Notes: a model not told the origin generated them from the sequence alone. DNA of 64,000 bases from Streptomyces violaceusniger (GCA_005405945.1 BJHW01000001.1:372001-436000), one strand, 5' to 3'; positions 9,818 to 19,250 are shown, numbered from the stretch's first letter. Numbers and translations are program-made.

Positions 9818-10780
9818 GCAGCCGCCCGGAGCCGATCTACGACATCGCCCAGCTCGGCCACGCCGAGCTGCTCACGCCCCGGCTCGAGGAGTCCGTCGCG
9901 TTCTTCACCGACGTCTACGGGCTGACCCTCGTCGGCGAGGAGCCCGGCCGGGCGCACCTGCGTGCCTGGAACGACGACGTCCTGACCTCACTCACTCTGA
10001 CGGGCGCCCCCGAGGCAGGTCTGGGCCACGTGGCGTGGCGGGCGACCAGCCCGCAGGCCCTCGAGCGACGCGTCGCCGCGCTGGAGAAGCACGGCGTCGA
10101 GGGCACCTGGCATGACGGCGACTTCGGCCACGGCAAGGCCTACCGCTACACCGGCGTCGGCGGGCACATCCACGAGGTGTACTTCGAGACCGAGAAGTAC
10201 GTGCCGCCGCCCGGCGAGGCGCCGGCCCTTCCGAACCAGCCGCAGCGCTTCGCCCCAAGGGCGCCGCTGCCGCGCGCATCGACCACATCAACCTGCTGGT
10301 GCCGGACGTCGCCGAGGCGAGCCGCTTCCAGCAGGAGCTCCTCGGGTTCAAGCCGCGTGAGCGGCTCGTCCCCGCCGGGGCGACGAGGTCGGAGCTTGGC
10401 TGTCGGTCATGACGAAGGCCCACGACCTCGCGCTCACGAAAGAACCCGCCCCCACCACCGGACGGCTGCACCACCTGGCCTACGCCGTGCCCGAGACCTC
10501 GGATGTGATCCGCGCCGCCGACGTCTTCCTCGAGAACGACGTGTTCATCGAGTTCGGTCCCGCCAAGCACTCGCGCACTCAAGGCTTCTTCCTCTACGTG
10601 TATGAGCCCGGTGGCAACCGCGTCGAGGTGTTCACCGGCGGGATCCACATCTTCGCGCCGGACTTCGAGACCGTCACGTGGGACACCGAGTCGCAAGGCC
10701 GCGGCACCGCGTGGGGCCTGGGCGTGCCGGAGTCGTTCCACACCCACGCGACCCCGCCGTTCGGAGGGGCGCCCGCGTGA
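9814..10780 (+). CDS. Extradiol ring-cleavage dioxygenase (VOC), two frameshifts
   Basis: A two-domain catechol 2,3-dioxygenase-type protein of about 322 residues. Domain 1 has LGHAELLTPRLEESVAFF. Domain 2 supplies the probable Fe(II) ligands: His in IDHINLLV, His in LHHLAYAV and Glu in GNRVEVFTGG. The frame breaks near 10256 (one C short in gccccaagg) and near 10380 (one G short in gccggggcg). Adding one base at each place restores a continuous family protein, so both may be sequencing errors. It should open a catecholic ring next to the hydroxyls, giving a muconic semialdehyde. With a dehydroshikimate-forming set downstream, protocatechuate or a derivative is a plausible substrate, but that is inference. 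Confidence 0.8.
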
Positions 10781-11599
10781 CCGGGCTGACCGCGAGCTAC
10801 GTGACGCTGCACGGGGCCGGGTTCACCGATCCGGCGCGCACTCCTTTCGCCGCGCGGGCCGCCGCTGCCGCGAGGGCGGGATTCACCGGGATCGGTGTGC
10901 AGTTCGCCGACCTCGCGGCGCACGGCGGGGTCGGTGCCGTGCGCACCGTGGCCGCCGATGCCGGGCTCACCGTCACCGAGGCCGAGTTCCTCGGTGGGTG
11001 GGCGCTCGCCGAGTCGGTTGCGGCGCCGTCGGGCGCCGAGGTCACGCTCGCCGAGGCCGCGCGCGCCTGGGGGCCGCTCCGGGTCACCTCCGGCGAGTTC
11101 GCCGCCGGACCGGCCGATCCCGGACGCGCGGCCGACCGCCTCGCCGAGCTGGCTGCCCGGTTGGCCCCCTGGGCGTCACCCTGGCGGTGGAGGCATTCGC
11201 CTGGGGCGCCCTGTGCGACTATCCCGCGGCACTCGACGTGGTCCGGCGCAGCGGGGCGCCGAACGCGGGGGTGATGATCGACGTCTGGCACTGGTTCGCC
11301 ACCGGTGCCGACGCCGCCGTGCTCCACGACATCGACGCCCGGGAAGTCGTCGGCGTCCAGCTCAACGACGGTCCCGGGTCCGCCCGGACGACCCGGACAT
11401 GCTGCACAAGGCCCGTTCGACCCGGTTACTGCCGGGCAAGGGTGAGCTCCCCGTCCGCGCGCTGGTCGCGGAGCTCCGCGACCTCGGCTACACCGGCCCC
11501 TGGTCGGTCGAGGTCAACGATCCGTGGTTCCGCGCCCTGCCGGTCGACGAGGCCGCCCGGCAGGCCTTCGATTCCGCCACCGCCGTTCTCAACGGCTGA
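10777..11599 (+). CDS. TIM-barrel protein, possible 3-dehydroshikimate dehydratase; two frameshifts
   Basis: An AP-endonuclease-2/xylose-isomerase-like TIM barrel of about 274 residues. The start is the GTG at 10777, overlapping the previous stop. Conserved segments are ARAGFTGIGVQFADL, LAVEAFAWGALCDYP, GVMIDVWHWFATGAD, VVGVQLNDGPG and YTGPWSVEVNDP. The Glu, Asp and His residues at strand ends fit a divalent metal site. Frames break near 11172 (one C short) and 11380 (one G short), each repaired by one base. The fold covers sugar epimerases and also AsbF/QuiC-type 3-dehydroshikimate dehydratases. Its place before an MFS transporter, a dehydroquinase and a quinate/shikimate dehydrogenase makes the dehydratase role attractive: it would form protocatechuate. 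The sequence alone does not prove this. Confidence 0.65.
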
Positions 11600-11673
11600 C
11601 CCGCGGACCTCCGTTCGCCCCGGCGTGAATCCGGCACATATTCCAGCTCGAACCTGACACAAGGAAGTGTCTC

Positions 11674-13005
11674 GTGTCCCATACGACGACAACGGGCCAA
11701 ACACCCCGGAAGGCCGCGCTCGCGTCTTTCCTGGGCAGCATGGTCGAGTACTACGACTTCTTCATTTACGGATCGGCATCGGCGCTGGTCTTCAGCCATG
11801 TGTTCTTCCCCGACGCCGGCGCGTCCACCGGCATGCTGGCCGCGCTGGCGACCTTCGCGGTCGCCTACATCGCCCGGCCGATCGGCTCGTTCTTCCTCGG
11901 CCACTTCGGCGACCGGATCGGCCGCAAGCGCGTCCTGATCTTCACGCTGGCCACCATGGGCGGTTCGACCTTCCTGATCGGCTGCCTTCCCAGCTACTCC
12001 GTCATCGGCGTCTGGGCACCGATCCTGCTGGTGCTGTGCCGCGTGGCGCAGGGGGTCTCCGCCGCGGGCGAGCAGAGCGGCGCGAGCTCGATGACCCTCG
12101 AGCATTCTCCCGAGGGCAGGCGCGGCTACTTCACCAGCTTCACTCTCTCCGGGACCCAGGCCGGGCTGGTCGTGGCGACACTGGCCTTCATCCCGGTCGC
12201 GGCCCTGCCGACCGAGGCCCTCTATTCCTGGGGCTGGCGGGTGCCGTTCTGGGCCAGCGCGATCGTGGTGATCGTCGCGATGATCGTGCGTCGCACGCTG
12301 GAGGAGCCGCCCGCCTTCGAGGAGATGAAGGAGAGCCAGGAGGTCGTCAAGTTCCCGCTGATGGTCTTCATTCGCCACTACTGGGGCTCGTTCCTTCGGA
12401 TCGTCGTCTGCCACCTCTACGCCACGATCTCCACCACCGTGACCGTGTTCGGCCTGGGGTACGCGGTGGAGCAGTGGAACATCTCGCGCTCCTCGATGCT
12501 GTGGACGATCGTGATCTCCAACATCGGCCAGGTCGTCACGATCCCGTTGTGGGCCAAGCTGTCGGACAAGATCGGCCGCCGCCCGGTGTTCGCCGTGGGC
12601 GCCCTGGGCTGCGCCGCGTCGGTGTTCGTCTACTTCTGGGCCATCACGACCTCGAACTGGTCGCTCGTCGTGCTCGCCTCGGTCCTGCTGGGCTCGGTGT
12701 GCTACGCCGCGCCGAACGGCGTCTGGCCGTCGCTGTACGCGGAGATGTTCGATGCCCGGGTCCGCTACACCGGCCTGGCGGTCTCGACCCAGTTCGCGAA
12801 CGTGCCCCAGGGCTTCCTGCCCACCATCGCCGCGCTCATGATCGGCACGGGTGCGTTCGGCTGGGTTCCGCTCGCGATCCTGCTCGCCGTGCTCTGCGTG
12901 CTTGCCGCGGCGGCGGCCTTCGCCGGCCGCGAGACCGCCCACGTGCCGTTGAAACAGCTGGGGCGCACCCCGCGGACGACCGCGGCGGCCCCGCGGCCCG
13001 CGTGA
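11674..13005 (+). CDS. MFS transporter, metabolite:H+ symporter type
   Basis: A 443-residue, 12-helix major facilitator of the shikimate/alpha-ketoglutarate (MHS) branch. The start is GTG 11674 after AAGGAAGTG. The N-terminus has SFLGSMVEYYDFFIYGSA, typical of this branch, and the loop 2-3 signature is GHFGDRIGRKRVLIF. Motifs after helix 4 (QGVSAAGEQSGASS) and in the second half (LSDKIGRRPVFAVG) are complete. Its position between the TIM-barrel and dehydroquinase genes parallels qsuA in the Corynebacterium qsuABCD cluster. Uptake of quinate, shikimate or a related hydroaromatic acid is the likely role. Confidence 0.85.
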   Translation: MSHTTTTGQTPRKAALASFLGSMVEYYDFFIYGSASALVFSHVFFPDAGASTGMLAALATFAVAYIARPIGSFFLGHFGDRIGRKRVLIFTLATMGGSTFLIGCLPSYSVIGVWAPILLVLCRVAQGVSAAGEQSGASSMTLEHSPEGRRGYFTSFTLSGTQAGLVVATLAFIPVAALPTEALYSWGWRVPFWASAIVVIVAMIVRRTLEEPPAFEEMKESQEVVKFPLMVFIRHYWGSFLRIVVCHLYATISTTVTVFGLGYAVEQWNISRSSMLWTIVISNIGQVVTIPLWAKLSDKIGRRPVFAVGALGCAASVFVYFWAITTSNWSLVVLASVLLGSVCYAAPNGVWPSLYAEMFDARVRYTGLAVSTQFANVPQGFLPTIAALMIGTGAFGWVPLAILLAVLCVLAAAAAFAGRETAHVPLKQLGRTPRTTAAAPRPA

Positions 13006-13028
13006 CCACCACCTTGTGAGGAGCCTCC

Positions 13029-13484
13029 ATGCGACACGGCCGCCTGCTGATCCTGAACGGCCCGAACCTGAACCTGCTCGGGACCCGTGAGCCCGCCCTC
13101 TACGGTGCCGACACCCTCGCCGACGTCGAGCGGATCACCGCGCAACGCGCGGAGGCGCTCGGATACAAAGCCGACTTCTTGCAAAGCAATTGGGAGGGCG
13201 CGCTGGTCGACCGGCTCCACGAGGCGCGCGGGAACACGGACGGCGTCGTGATCAACCCCGGTGCGTTCACCCACACGTCCGTGGCGTTGCGTGACGCGCT
13301 GCTCGCCTCCGAACTGCTCATCGCCGAGGTGCACATCACCAACGTGCACAAGCGCGAGGCGTTCCGGCACCACTCCTACGTCTCCGACATCGCCGAGGCA
13401 GTCTTCGTCGGAGCCGGGATCCAGGGCTACGTCTACGGGGTCGAGGCGCTGGACCGTGCCCTCGTACGGAGGGACGCCCTATGA
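13029..13484 (+). CDS. aroQ: 3-dehydroquinate dehydratase, type II
   Basis: A 151-residue type II dehydroquinase that interconverts 3-dehydroquinate and 3-dehydroshikimate. The signature [17 protein letters not shown] carries the active-site loop Arg and Tyr. [24 protein letters not shown] and the His in [18 protein letters not shown] complete the catalytic set. GAGGAG stands 5 bp before the ATG. The stop overlaps the start of a tiny downstream frame (ATGA). Type II enzymes serve both biosynthesis and catabolism. The linkage to a transporter and ring-cleavage genes argues for the catabolic direction, as for qsuC in Corynebacterium. Confidence 0.92.
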   Translation: MRHGRLLILNGPNLNLLGTREPALYGADTLADVERITAQRAEALGYKADFLQSNWEGALVDRLHEARGNTDGVVINPGAFTHTSVALRDALLASELLIAEVHITNVHKREAFRHHSYVSDIAEAVFVGAGIQGYVYGVEALDRALVRRDAL

Positions 13485-13627
13485 GCGCGCTGCGGACCGG
13501 CATCATCGGAACCGGGATCCCCGTCAACCACGCCGCCGCGCTTCGGGCGGTCCCCGGTGTCGACCCGGTGGGCGTCGACGACATCGAGCCCGTACTCGCC
13601 TCGGCCGACCCCGAGGGGGAATCGTGA
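13481..13627 (+). pseudogene. Gfo/Idh/MocA dehydrogenase relic, 48 codons
   Basis: A 48-codon frame begins at the ATG overlapping the aroQ stop and ends in a TGA overlapping the GTG of the next gene. Its first part (LRTGIIGTGIPVNHAAALRA) is the Rossmann nucleotide-binding start of a Gfo/Idh/MocA dehydrogenase. The rest ([12 protein letters not shown]) looks like a domain end, so nearly the whole enzyme seems to be missing from the middle. Coupling to both neighbours is kept on each side, suggesting that an in-frame deletion was tolerated because translation through the operon continued. It may originally have oxidised quinate, shikimate or an inositol-like compound. Confidence 0.6.
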
Positions 13628-14523
13628 CGACTCTGCTGACGGGCCTGATCGGAAGCGGGATCGGGTTCTCGCTGTCCCCCGCGATGCACGAGCGGGAGGC
13701 TGCGGTCCTCGGCCTCGAGCTGCGCTACGACCTGTGGGACCTCCACGCCCTGGGGGCCTCTCCGGGTGATGTCGGCGACCTGCTGCTGCGAGCCAGGGAT
13801 GCCGGCTACCGGGGCCTCAACATCACCCATCCCTGCAAACAGCTGGTCCTCGCGCACCTGGACACCCTGTCCCCTGACGCGGCGGCGATCGGCGCGGTGA
13901 ACACCGTGGTCATCGGTGAGGACGGCTTCGCGGGCCACAACACCGACTGGACCGGCTTCCGGCGCGGCCTCGTCGACGGGCTCGCGGGCGCCCCGCTGGA
14001 CCGGGTCGTCCTCGTCGGCGCGGGCGGGGCGGGCGCCGCGGCAGCCTACGCGCTGCTCGACCTGGGTACCGAGCGACTCGACGTCGTCGACGCCGACCCG
14101 GACCGGGCGGCTCGTCTCGCCGCCGACCTCGACCCGTACCGGGTCCGCGGTGGCAGACTCACCGAGCTCCCGGCGCTGCTCGGACACGCGCACGGGGTCG
14201 TGCACGCAACCCCGGTCGGGATGTCTGGTCACCCCGGCCAGTCAGTGCCCGGCAACTGCCTGCGGCCCGACCTCTGGGTCGCCGAGATCGTGTTCCGGCC
14301 GCTCCACACCGCTCTGCTCGCGGCCGCCGCCGAGGCGGGCGCGGCCTTCCTCGACGGCGGCCGGATGAACGCCCATCAGGCCGCGGATGCCTTCCGGCTG
14401 TTCACCGGCCTGGAGCCGGATCCCTCGCGGATGTACGCCCACCTGCGCGAACTCGTCGCCCCTGAAGTTTCCCGCGCTCCGCTGAGCGGGGCGCTCTCGC
14501 CCCACCCGACCGAGAGGATGTGA
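13624..14523 (+). CDS. aroE: Shikimate/quinate dehydrogenase
   Basis: A 299-residue AroE-family enzyme; the GTG at 13624 overlaps the previous stop. The substrate site is shown by [11 protein letters not shown], by NITHPCKQ with the catalytic Lys, and by NTDWTGF with the catalytic Asp. The cofactor motif is [16 protein letters not shown]. The residue after the cofactor strand is acidic ([10 protein letters not shown]), which in this family favours NAD over NADP. NAD use is usual for catabolic quinate/shikimate dehydrogenases such as qsuD. The C-terminus is somewhat extended. In this operon it would oxidise quinate to dehydroquinate and shikimate to dehydroshikimate. Confidence 0.88.
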   Translation: MTTLLTGLIGSGIGFSLSPAMHEREAAVLGLELRYDLWDLHALGASPGDVGDLLLRARDAGYRGLNITHPCKQLVLAHLDTLSPDAAAIGAVNTVVIGEDGFAGHNTDWTGFRRGLVDGLAGAPLDRVVLVGAGGAGAAAAYALLDLGTERLDVVDADPDRAARLAADLDPYRVRGGRLTELPALLGHAHGVVHATPVGMSGHPGQSVPGNCLRPDLWVAEIVFRPLHTALLAAAAEAGAAFLDGGRMNAHQAADAFRLFTGLEPDPSRMYAHLRELVAPEVSRAPLSGALSPHPTERM

Positions 14524-14533
14524 CGGTCCCACC

Positions 14534-15440
14534 ATGGGACAGCAGAAGATCCCGGCGGCCATAGTCGGCCCCGGGAACATAGGTACCGACCTGCTGGCGA
14601 AGCTCGTCCACAGCCCGGTGATCGACGTCCGGTATGTCGTGGGCATCCTCGAGTCCGACGGCCTGGCCCGCGCCCGCGCCCGCGGCATCGAGGCCAGCGC
14701 GGAGGGGGTGGACTGGCTGCTCCGGCAGAATCCGCTCCCGCAGATCGTGTTCGAGGCAATCTCGGCCAAGGCCCACGCCGCCAGCGCCCCGCGCTACGCG
14801 GAAGCGGGCATCCAGACTGTCGACCTCACCCCGGCGCACCTGGGCCCCATGGTCTCGCCGGCCGTCAACGGCGCCGACCACATCGCGTCGCCCAACATCT
14901 CGATGATCACCTGCGGCGGCCGGGCCACGGTCCCGATCGTGCACGCCGTCTCCCGGATCACACCGGTGTCCTATGCGGAGATCGTCGCATCCATCGCCTC
15001 CCGCTCGGCGGGTGCGGGCACCCGCGCGAACATCGACGAGTTCACGCACGCCACCGGGGCAGGCCGTGGCCGAAGTCGGTGGCGCGACCCGTGGCAAGGC
15101 GATCATCATCCTCAACCCGGTCGAGCCGCCGATGATCATGCGGGACACCGTGTTCTGCATGATCGGCGACGACGCCGACCGAGCAGCGATCACCGCCTCG
15201 GTCCACGAGATGGTCGCCGCGGTACAGGAATACGTGCCCGGCTACACCCTGCGCGCCGAGCCCCAGTTCGACGAGCCGACCGAGGCCTGGGATGGGCACG
15301 CCCGGGTCGCGGTGTTCCTCGAGGTGAAGGGCAACGGCGACTACCTGCCGCCCTTCGCCGGGAACCTCGACATCATGACCGCCGCGGCTGCCCGGATCGG
15401 CGAGCTGATGGCCCGCGCCAAGCTGGAGGCCTCCGCATGA
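14534..15440 (+). CDS. mhpF: Acetaldehyde dehydrogenase (acylating), one frameshift
   Basis: Converts acetaldehyde, NAD+ and CoA to acetyl-CoA, the last step of meta-cleavage pathways, normally in a channelling complex with the aldolase encoded next. The N-terminus [19 protein letters not shown] is the NAD-binding motif and [19 protein letters not shown] holds the catalytic Cys. The frame breaks at about 15057. Removing one G from accggggcagg gives ...[16 protein letters not shown]..., with spacing that matches the family exactly. The repaired length is about 302 residues, which is normal. Its TGA overlaps the ATG of the aldolase gene at 15437. Confidence 0.88.
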
Positions 15441-16315
15441 CCCGCCCCGTGCTGCGCGGCGACGTCCGCATCATCGACACCACCTTGCGCGACGGCAGCC
15501 ACGCCGTGGCGCACCGCTCCACCGAAACCCAAGTTCGCGACACGGTCCGCGCGCATGACGCCGCCGGGATGGAATGGATCGAGGTCAGCCACGGCGACGG
15601 CGTCGGCGGCTCGTCATTCAACTACGGCTTCTCCGGCACCGACGAGATGAGCCTGATCAACGCCGCCCGCGAGGAGGCCCGCCGGGCGAAGATCGCCGTC
15701 CTGCCGGTCCCCGGCATCGGCACGGTCGACGACCTCAAACGTGCCCACGACGCCGGCGCCGAGATGGTCCGCGTGGCCACCCACTGCACCGAGGCCGACG
15801 TCTCCCCGCAGCATTTCGCCGTGGACGACGCGCGCGCTCGCTTCGAGGCCCTGGTCGCCGAGGTCGGTGACGAGGCCTGGGTCGGCTACCACGGTCATCA
15901 GAACATGGGTTTGGGCGTCGCGAACTCCGTGATCGCGCACGAGGCCGGCGTCCGCTACATCGACGGCTCACTGTGCGCGCTCGGTGCCGGCGCGGGAAAC
16001 TCCCCCACCGAGGTGCTCGGGGCGGTGTTCGACCGGCTCGGCGTCGCGACCGGGCTCGACGCTGGGCTGCTGCTCGACGCTGCCGAAGAGGTCGTCCGGC
16101 CGTACCTGAGCCGGTGGCCGAAGATGGACCGCAACGCGATCGTGCAGGGCTGGGCAGGGGTCTACTCAAGCTTCCTGCTGCACGCCGAGCGCGCGGCCGA
16201 GCGGTACAAGGTCCCCGCGCACGCCATCTTGCGCCGCTGCGGCGAGCGCGGCTACGTCGGCGGCCAGGAGGACATGATCATCGCCATCGGGCTGGCCGAG
16301 GAGCAGACCACATGA
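15437..16315 (+). CDS. mhpE: 4-hydroxy-2-oxovalerate aldolase with internal gap
   Basis: Class II aldolase that cleaves 4-hydroxy-2-oxovalerate to pyruvate and acetaldehyde. The metal-site motif [10 protein letters not shown], the substrate loop [31 protein letters not shown] and the metal ligands in [15 protein letters not shown] are present, as is the C-terminal DmpG communication domain ([20 protein letters not shown]). However, the protein has only 292 residues against about 340. The segment that normally lies between [10 protein letters not shown] and the last part of the barrel, with its MMSH and DSAG motifs, is missing in frame (roughly 45 residues). This would remove a barrel strand and probably destroys activity, unless the gap is an assembly artefact. 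Confidence 0.85.
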   Translation: MTRPVLRGDVRIIDTTLRDGSHAVAHRSTETQVRDTVRAHDAAGMEWIEVSHGDGVGGSSFNYGFSGTDEMSLINAAREEARRAKIAVLPVPGIGTVDDLKRAHDAGAEMVRVATHCTEADVSPQHFAVDDARARFEALVAEVGDEAWVGYHGHQNMGLGVANSVIAHEAGVRYIDGSLCALGAGAGNSPTEVLGAVFDRLGVATGLDAGLLLDAAEEVVRPYLSRWPKMDRNAIVQGWAGVYSSFLLHAERAAERYKVPAHAILRRCGERGYVGGQEDMIIAIGLAEEQTT

Positions 16316-17100
16316 CTGATACGACGGCCAAGGCCCACGCTCTCTACGAGGCCCGGCGCACGCGTACCGCGATCCCGCCGTTCACCGACGCCGAACCCGG
16401 TATCGGCATGGACGACGGCTACGCCGTCCAGCAGGAGCTTGTGCGACTCCTGCTCGCCGACGGCGATCGGGTCGTGGGGCACAAAGTCGGGCTCACCGCT
16501 GCCCCGATGCGCAAGGCGCTCGGCATCGACACTCCCGATTACGGACCGGTTCTGGCCTCCACCGCCTACCGCGACGGGGACGCGGTCCCGCTCGACGCGT
16601 TCGTGGCACCCAAGGTCGAGGCCGAGATCGTCTTCGTTCTGGGCGACCGGCTCGAGGGCCCGGGTGTCACCGTCACCCAGGCCCGGGCCGCCATCGCGGG
16701 TGCCGTGGCCGGGATGGAGATCATCGACTCCAGGATCGCGGACTGGCGGATCAAACTCGCCGACACCGTCGCCGACCTGGCGTCGAACGGCGCCATGGCC
16801 ACCTCGAGCCGCATCGTGCCTCTCGACGATGGTCCCAACGGCTGGGATCCCCGGCTGGTCGGGATGGTTCTGACCCGCAACGGCGAATTGGTCGACACGG
16901 GCGCCGGCGCCGCCGCGCTGGGAGACCCGGTCGCCGTCGTCGCATGGCTGGCGAACACCCTGGGCGAGCACGGAGTTGCCCTGGAGCCTGGGCACCTGAT
17001 CCTGACGGGCGCGCTGCACGCGGCCCTCCCCATGAACCCGGGCGACGTGTTCCGGGCCGAATTCGACCGGCTGGGCCCGGTGACAGTGAGGATCGCATGA
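16312..17100 (+). CDS. 2-keto-4-pentenoate hydratase / 4-oxalocrotonate decarboxylase family, copy 1
   Basis: A 262-residue member of the MhpD/XylI/XylJ branch of the fumarylacetoacetate hydrolase superfamily. The metal site is formed by Glu residues in [11 protein letters not shown] and by [38 protein letters not shown] and [18 protein letters not shown] are also typical. It overlaps both neighbours by ATGA. The family contains two meta-pathway enzymes with the same fold, the hydratase (2-hydroxypenta-2,4-dienoate to 4-hydroxy-2-oxovalerate) and 4-oxalocrotonate decarboxylase. With two paralogues side by side, one of each is likely. Copy 1 resembles the hydratase slightly more, but I cannot settle it. 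Confidence 0.82.
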   Translation: MTDTTAKAHALYEARRTRTAIPPFTDAEPGIGMDDGYAVQQELVRLLLADGDRVVGHKVGLTAAPMRKALGIDTPDYGPVLASTAYRDGDAVPLDAFVAPKVEAEIVFVLGDRLEGPGVTVTQARAAIAGAVAGMEIIDSRIADWRIKLADTVADLASNGAMATSSRIVPLDDGPNGWDPRLVGMVLTRNGELVDTGAGAAALGDPVAVVAWLANTLGEHGVALEPGHLILTGALHAALPMNPGDVFRAEFDRLGPVTVRIA

Positions 17101-17861
17101 GCGTGAACGTCAGCGAGTTGGCCGCCCGGCTGAGCAAGGCCGTTGCGGATCGTACCGCCATCACCAAGCTGACCGACGAGTTCCCCGAACTCGACATCCC
17201 CACCGGCTATCGGGTGCAGCGCGAGCTACGGTCCGCGACCGGACAGATCGCCGGCTGGAAGCTCGGCGTCACCTCACGTGCCAAGCAAGCCCAGGTCGGA
17301 GTGGACAGCCCGATCTACGGCTTCCTGCCGACCGCGGGGGCGGTGGACCTCGGCGAGCCGCTGGACACCTCGGCGCTCATCCAGCCGCGCTGCGAGCCGG
17401 AGATCGTGTTCACTCTGGGTCGGGACCTCAAAGGCCCGCACGTCACCGCGGCCGATGTCGTCGCCGCGTCGTCGGGGGTCGCCGTCGGTATCGAGGTCCT
17501 CGACTCCCGATTCATGGACTACGGCTTCACCATGGCCGACGTTGTCGCGGACAACACCTCGGCGAGCCGGTTCGTCGTCGGGGTGCCGGTCACGACGTCC
17601 GGGGTCGACCTGCGCCTGGTGGGCGTCCTCCTGGAGAAGAACGGTGAGGTGGTCGCGACCGCCTCCGGAGCGGCGTCGCTGGGCCACCCGGCAGCCGCGG
17701 TCGCCTGGCTCGTCCGGCAGCTCGCCGCCGAGGACGAAGGCCTGGCCGCCGGGCAGATCGTGCTCTCCGGCGGACTCACCGCCGCCGTCCCGGTCAGGCC
17801 CGGGGACGTCGTCACCGCGACCATCGATCGCCTCGGCTCAGTAGAGCTGGGCTGCCGGTGA
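17097..17861 (+). CDS. 2-keto-4-pentenoate hydratase / 4-oxalocrotonate decarboxylase family, copy 2
   Basis: A 254-residue paralogue of the preceding gene, sharing the Glu-containing PRCEPEIVFTLGRDL strand, GIEVLDSRFMDYGFTMADVV and AGQIVLSGGLTAAVPVRPGD. GWKLGVTSRAKQAQVGVDSP replaces the [14 protein letters not shown] block of copy 1. The ATG at 17097 overlaps the previous stop. It is the last gene of the operon. In XylI/XylJ systems the decarboxylase and hydratase act as a complex on consecutive steps, which fits an adjacent pair. A role as 4-oxalocrotonate decarboxylase would require a semialdehyde dehydrogenase and tautomerase from elsewhere, as neither is in the window. Confidence 0.8.
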   Translation: MSVNVSELAARLSKAVADRTAITKLTDEFPELDIPTGYRVQRELRSATGQIAGWKLGVTSRAKQAQVGVDSPIYGFLPTAGAVDLGEPLDTSALIQPRCEPEIVFTLGRDLKGPHVTAADVVAASSGVAVGIEVLDSRFMDYGFTMADVVADNTSASRFVVGVPVTTSGVDLRLVGVLLEKNGEVVATASGAASLGHPAAAVAWLVRQLAAEDEGLAAGQIVLSGGLTAAVPVRPGDVVTATIDRLGSVELGCR

Positions 17862-18139
17862 CCCAACGCCGCAAGCAGGGCGGGCACGGCCGTACGCCGC
17901 AGCCGTGGTCCCCACGCGGCCAAGGTGCGATCGGTGCGTCCACGGCGACGTATCACCCCAGCCCAACCGCACGGTCGTTCCGGCGACGGCCACCACGGAG
18001 TGCTCCACCGCCGAAGACCACCCGGTCCCCGACCTTCAGCAGCGGACGCGGCCTCACCGCCTGTCCTCCACCGCGAGACGCACCACCGTGCGGTCGCTGA
18101 GCAGCACCGACAGGTCACTGAGCAGTTCCTGGCGCCACA
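17862..18139 (-). mobile_element. Degenerate minus-strand sequence next to IS scar
   Basis: The minus strand carries short coding-like pieces (LMWRQELLSDLSVLLSD, VGDRVVFGGG, and RLRRTAVPALLAALGH) in different frames. They look like scraps of transposon genes. I cannot assign a family with confidence. Confidence 0.3.
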
Positions 18140-18262
18140 TCAGGTGTCGGCGAACGCGGCGAACCGCGCCAGGGCGGCCTCTTCGAACGGCGCCGTGTAG
18201 ACGGGCTTCAGAAGCTTGGCGATCTTGTCCCAGTCCTGGCGGGCGGCATAGCGGAAAATGCT
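18140..18262 (-). mobile_element. IS256/Mutator-type transposase fragment
   Basis: The minus strand reads RYAARQDWDKIAKLLKPVYT followed by APFEEAALARFAAFADT. This is a well-conserved stretch of actinobacterial Mutator (IS256) transposases. Only about 40 codons survive and there is no catalytic DDE triad, so this is a relic. It lies between the catabolic operon and the HAD hydrolase gene, at a plausible boundary of the operon island. Confidence 0.65.
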
Positions 18263-18593
18263 CGTCCTGCCTGCGCTGCGCCGTACCGTCACCCGGGGTG
18301 ACATCGGTCCGGCCCCGTGACCACCTCTGCGCGTCCACCATCCAGGTGTGATCGTGTAGTCCGGTCGGCACCTGTCGGCAGGACCTCCAGGCGACCGGTC
18401 GCACTGTCGAGCCGCTGATGCACCTCAGGCAGGATCCTCGGCGGGCCGGCGAGGGGTTGGCGCCGCATTGCGCAACGCGCTGCGGAGCCGTGCCGGTTCG
18501 GGCACGGTCCGGTGTCCGTGCCACTGACCAAGCGCCGTCTCTCGCGGAAAGTACGTAGCACGGGTCGCGGCCCTGATCATCACCGGGGGCGTT
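18263..18593. other. No supported gene
   Basis: A minus-strand frame includes RILPEVHQRLDSATGRLEVL, which reads like natural protein, but I do not recognise it and it has no start. Otherwise nothing is assignable. Confidence 0.4.
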
Positions 18594-19211
18594 TCATCGG
18601 GTCGGGAGCCAGGTGTCGATGGCTGCGGCCAGTTCGTCGAGTTTGGTGAAGACGTGTCCGTTCATACCGGTGGCCCGTGCCGCCCGTACGTTCTCTTCGC
18701 GGTCGTCGACGAAGAGGAAGTCGGCGGGCGCGGCCTGCATGGAGACGACGCAGTGGTGGAACGTCGCTGGGTCTGGTTTCGCCGCATTGATCTTTCCGGA
18801 GAAGGCGGCGTGGTCAAGGTGCTTCAGCCAGGGTTGTGCGGCCAGGAAGGCGTCCGCGTGGTCTGCGGGGATGTTGGACAGCAGGGCGACCTCGGCGACG
18901 TCCCGCAGGGACTGCACGTAGGCGACCATGCGGTGGTCGACGCGTGACCAGCTGTCGATGTCGGCGAGCCGCAGCTCCTCGATCGTGTCGGCGTCGACGG
19001 GAAGTGACAGCCACCGCAGCACGGCCGTCCAGTACTCGGGCGCGGACCACTGCGCGGCGTCGTAGGGCGGGCGGCAGTCCCAATAGGCCTCGGCGAAGGC
19101 GTCCGCGGGTGCGGCGCACCGGGCGGCCATCTCCGCCAGGGCGCCCGGGCGTTGGTGGAGGGCGCTGACCCCGAAGAGATCGAACAGCACGATCCGTCGG
19201 TCGGTGGACAT
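18594..19211 (-). CDS. HAD-superfamily hydrolase
   Basis: A 205-residue haloacid dehalogenase-type protein. Motif I is LFDLFGV with Asp as the nucleophile; the second position, usually Asp or Thr, is Phe. Motif II is LLSNIPAD (Ser/Asn), the motif III Lys is in INAAKPDPATF and motif IV is FLFVDDREENVRAARATGMN. The cap is the small helical C1 type. The altered motif I argues for a phosphatase or dehalogenase with unusual chemistry, or for a pseudoenzyme. Similar HAD-like proteins with FDLFG are common in actinomycetes. The substrate is unknown. It ends 40 bp downstream of the LLM oxidoreductase on the same strand. Confidence 0.8.
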   Translation of the reverse strand: MSTDRRIVLFDLFGVSALHQRPGALAEMAARCAAPADAFAEAYWDCRPPYDAAQWSAPEYWTAVLRWLSLPVDADTIEELRLADIDSWSRVDHRMVAYVQSLRDVAEVALLSNIPADHADAFLAAQPWLKHLDHAAFSGKINAAKPDPATFHHCVVSMQAAPADFLFVDDREENVRAARATGMNGHVFTKLDELAAAIDTWLPTR

Positions 19212-19250
19212 GGCGGCTCCTCCGGGGGCAGCGGTTTTGGGCTCTTCGGC

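Noticed and set aside
11488..12942. A 484-codon minus-strand frame opposite the MFS gene
   Set aside because: The translation is biased (Arg/Gly/His/Asp) and mirrors the transporter codons; it is a shadow frame.
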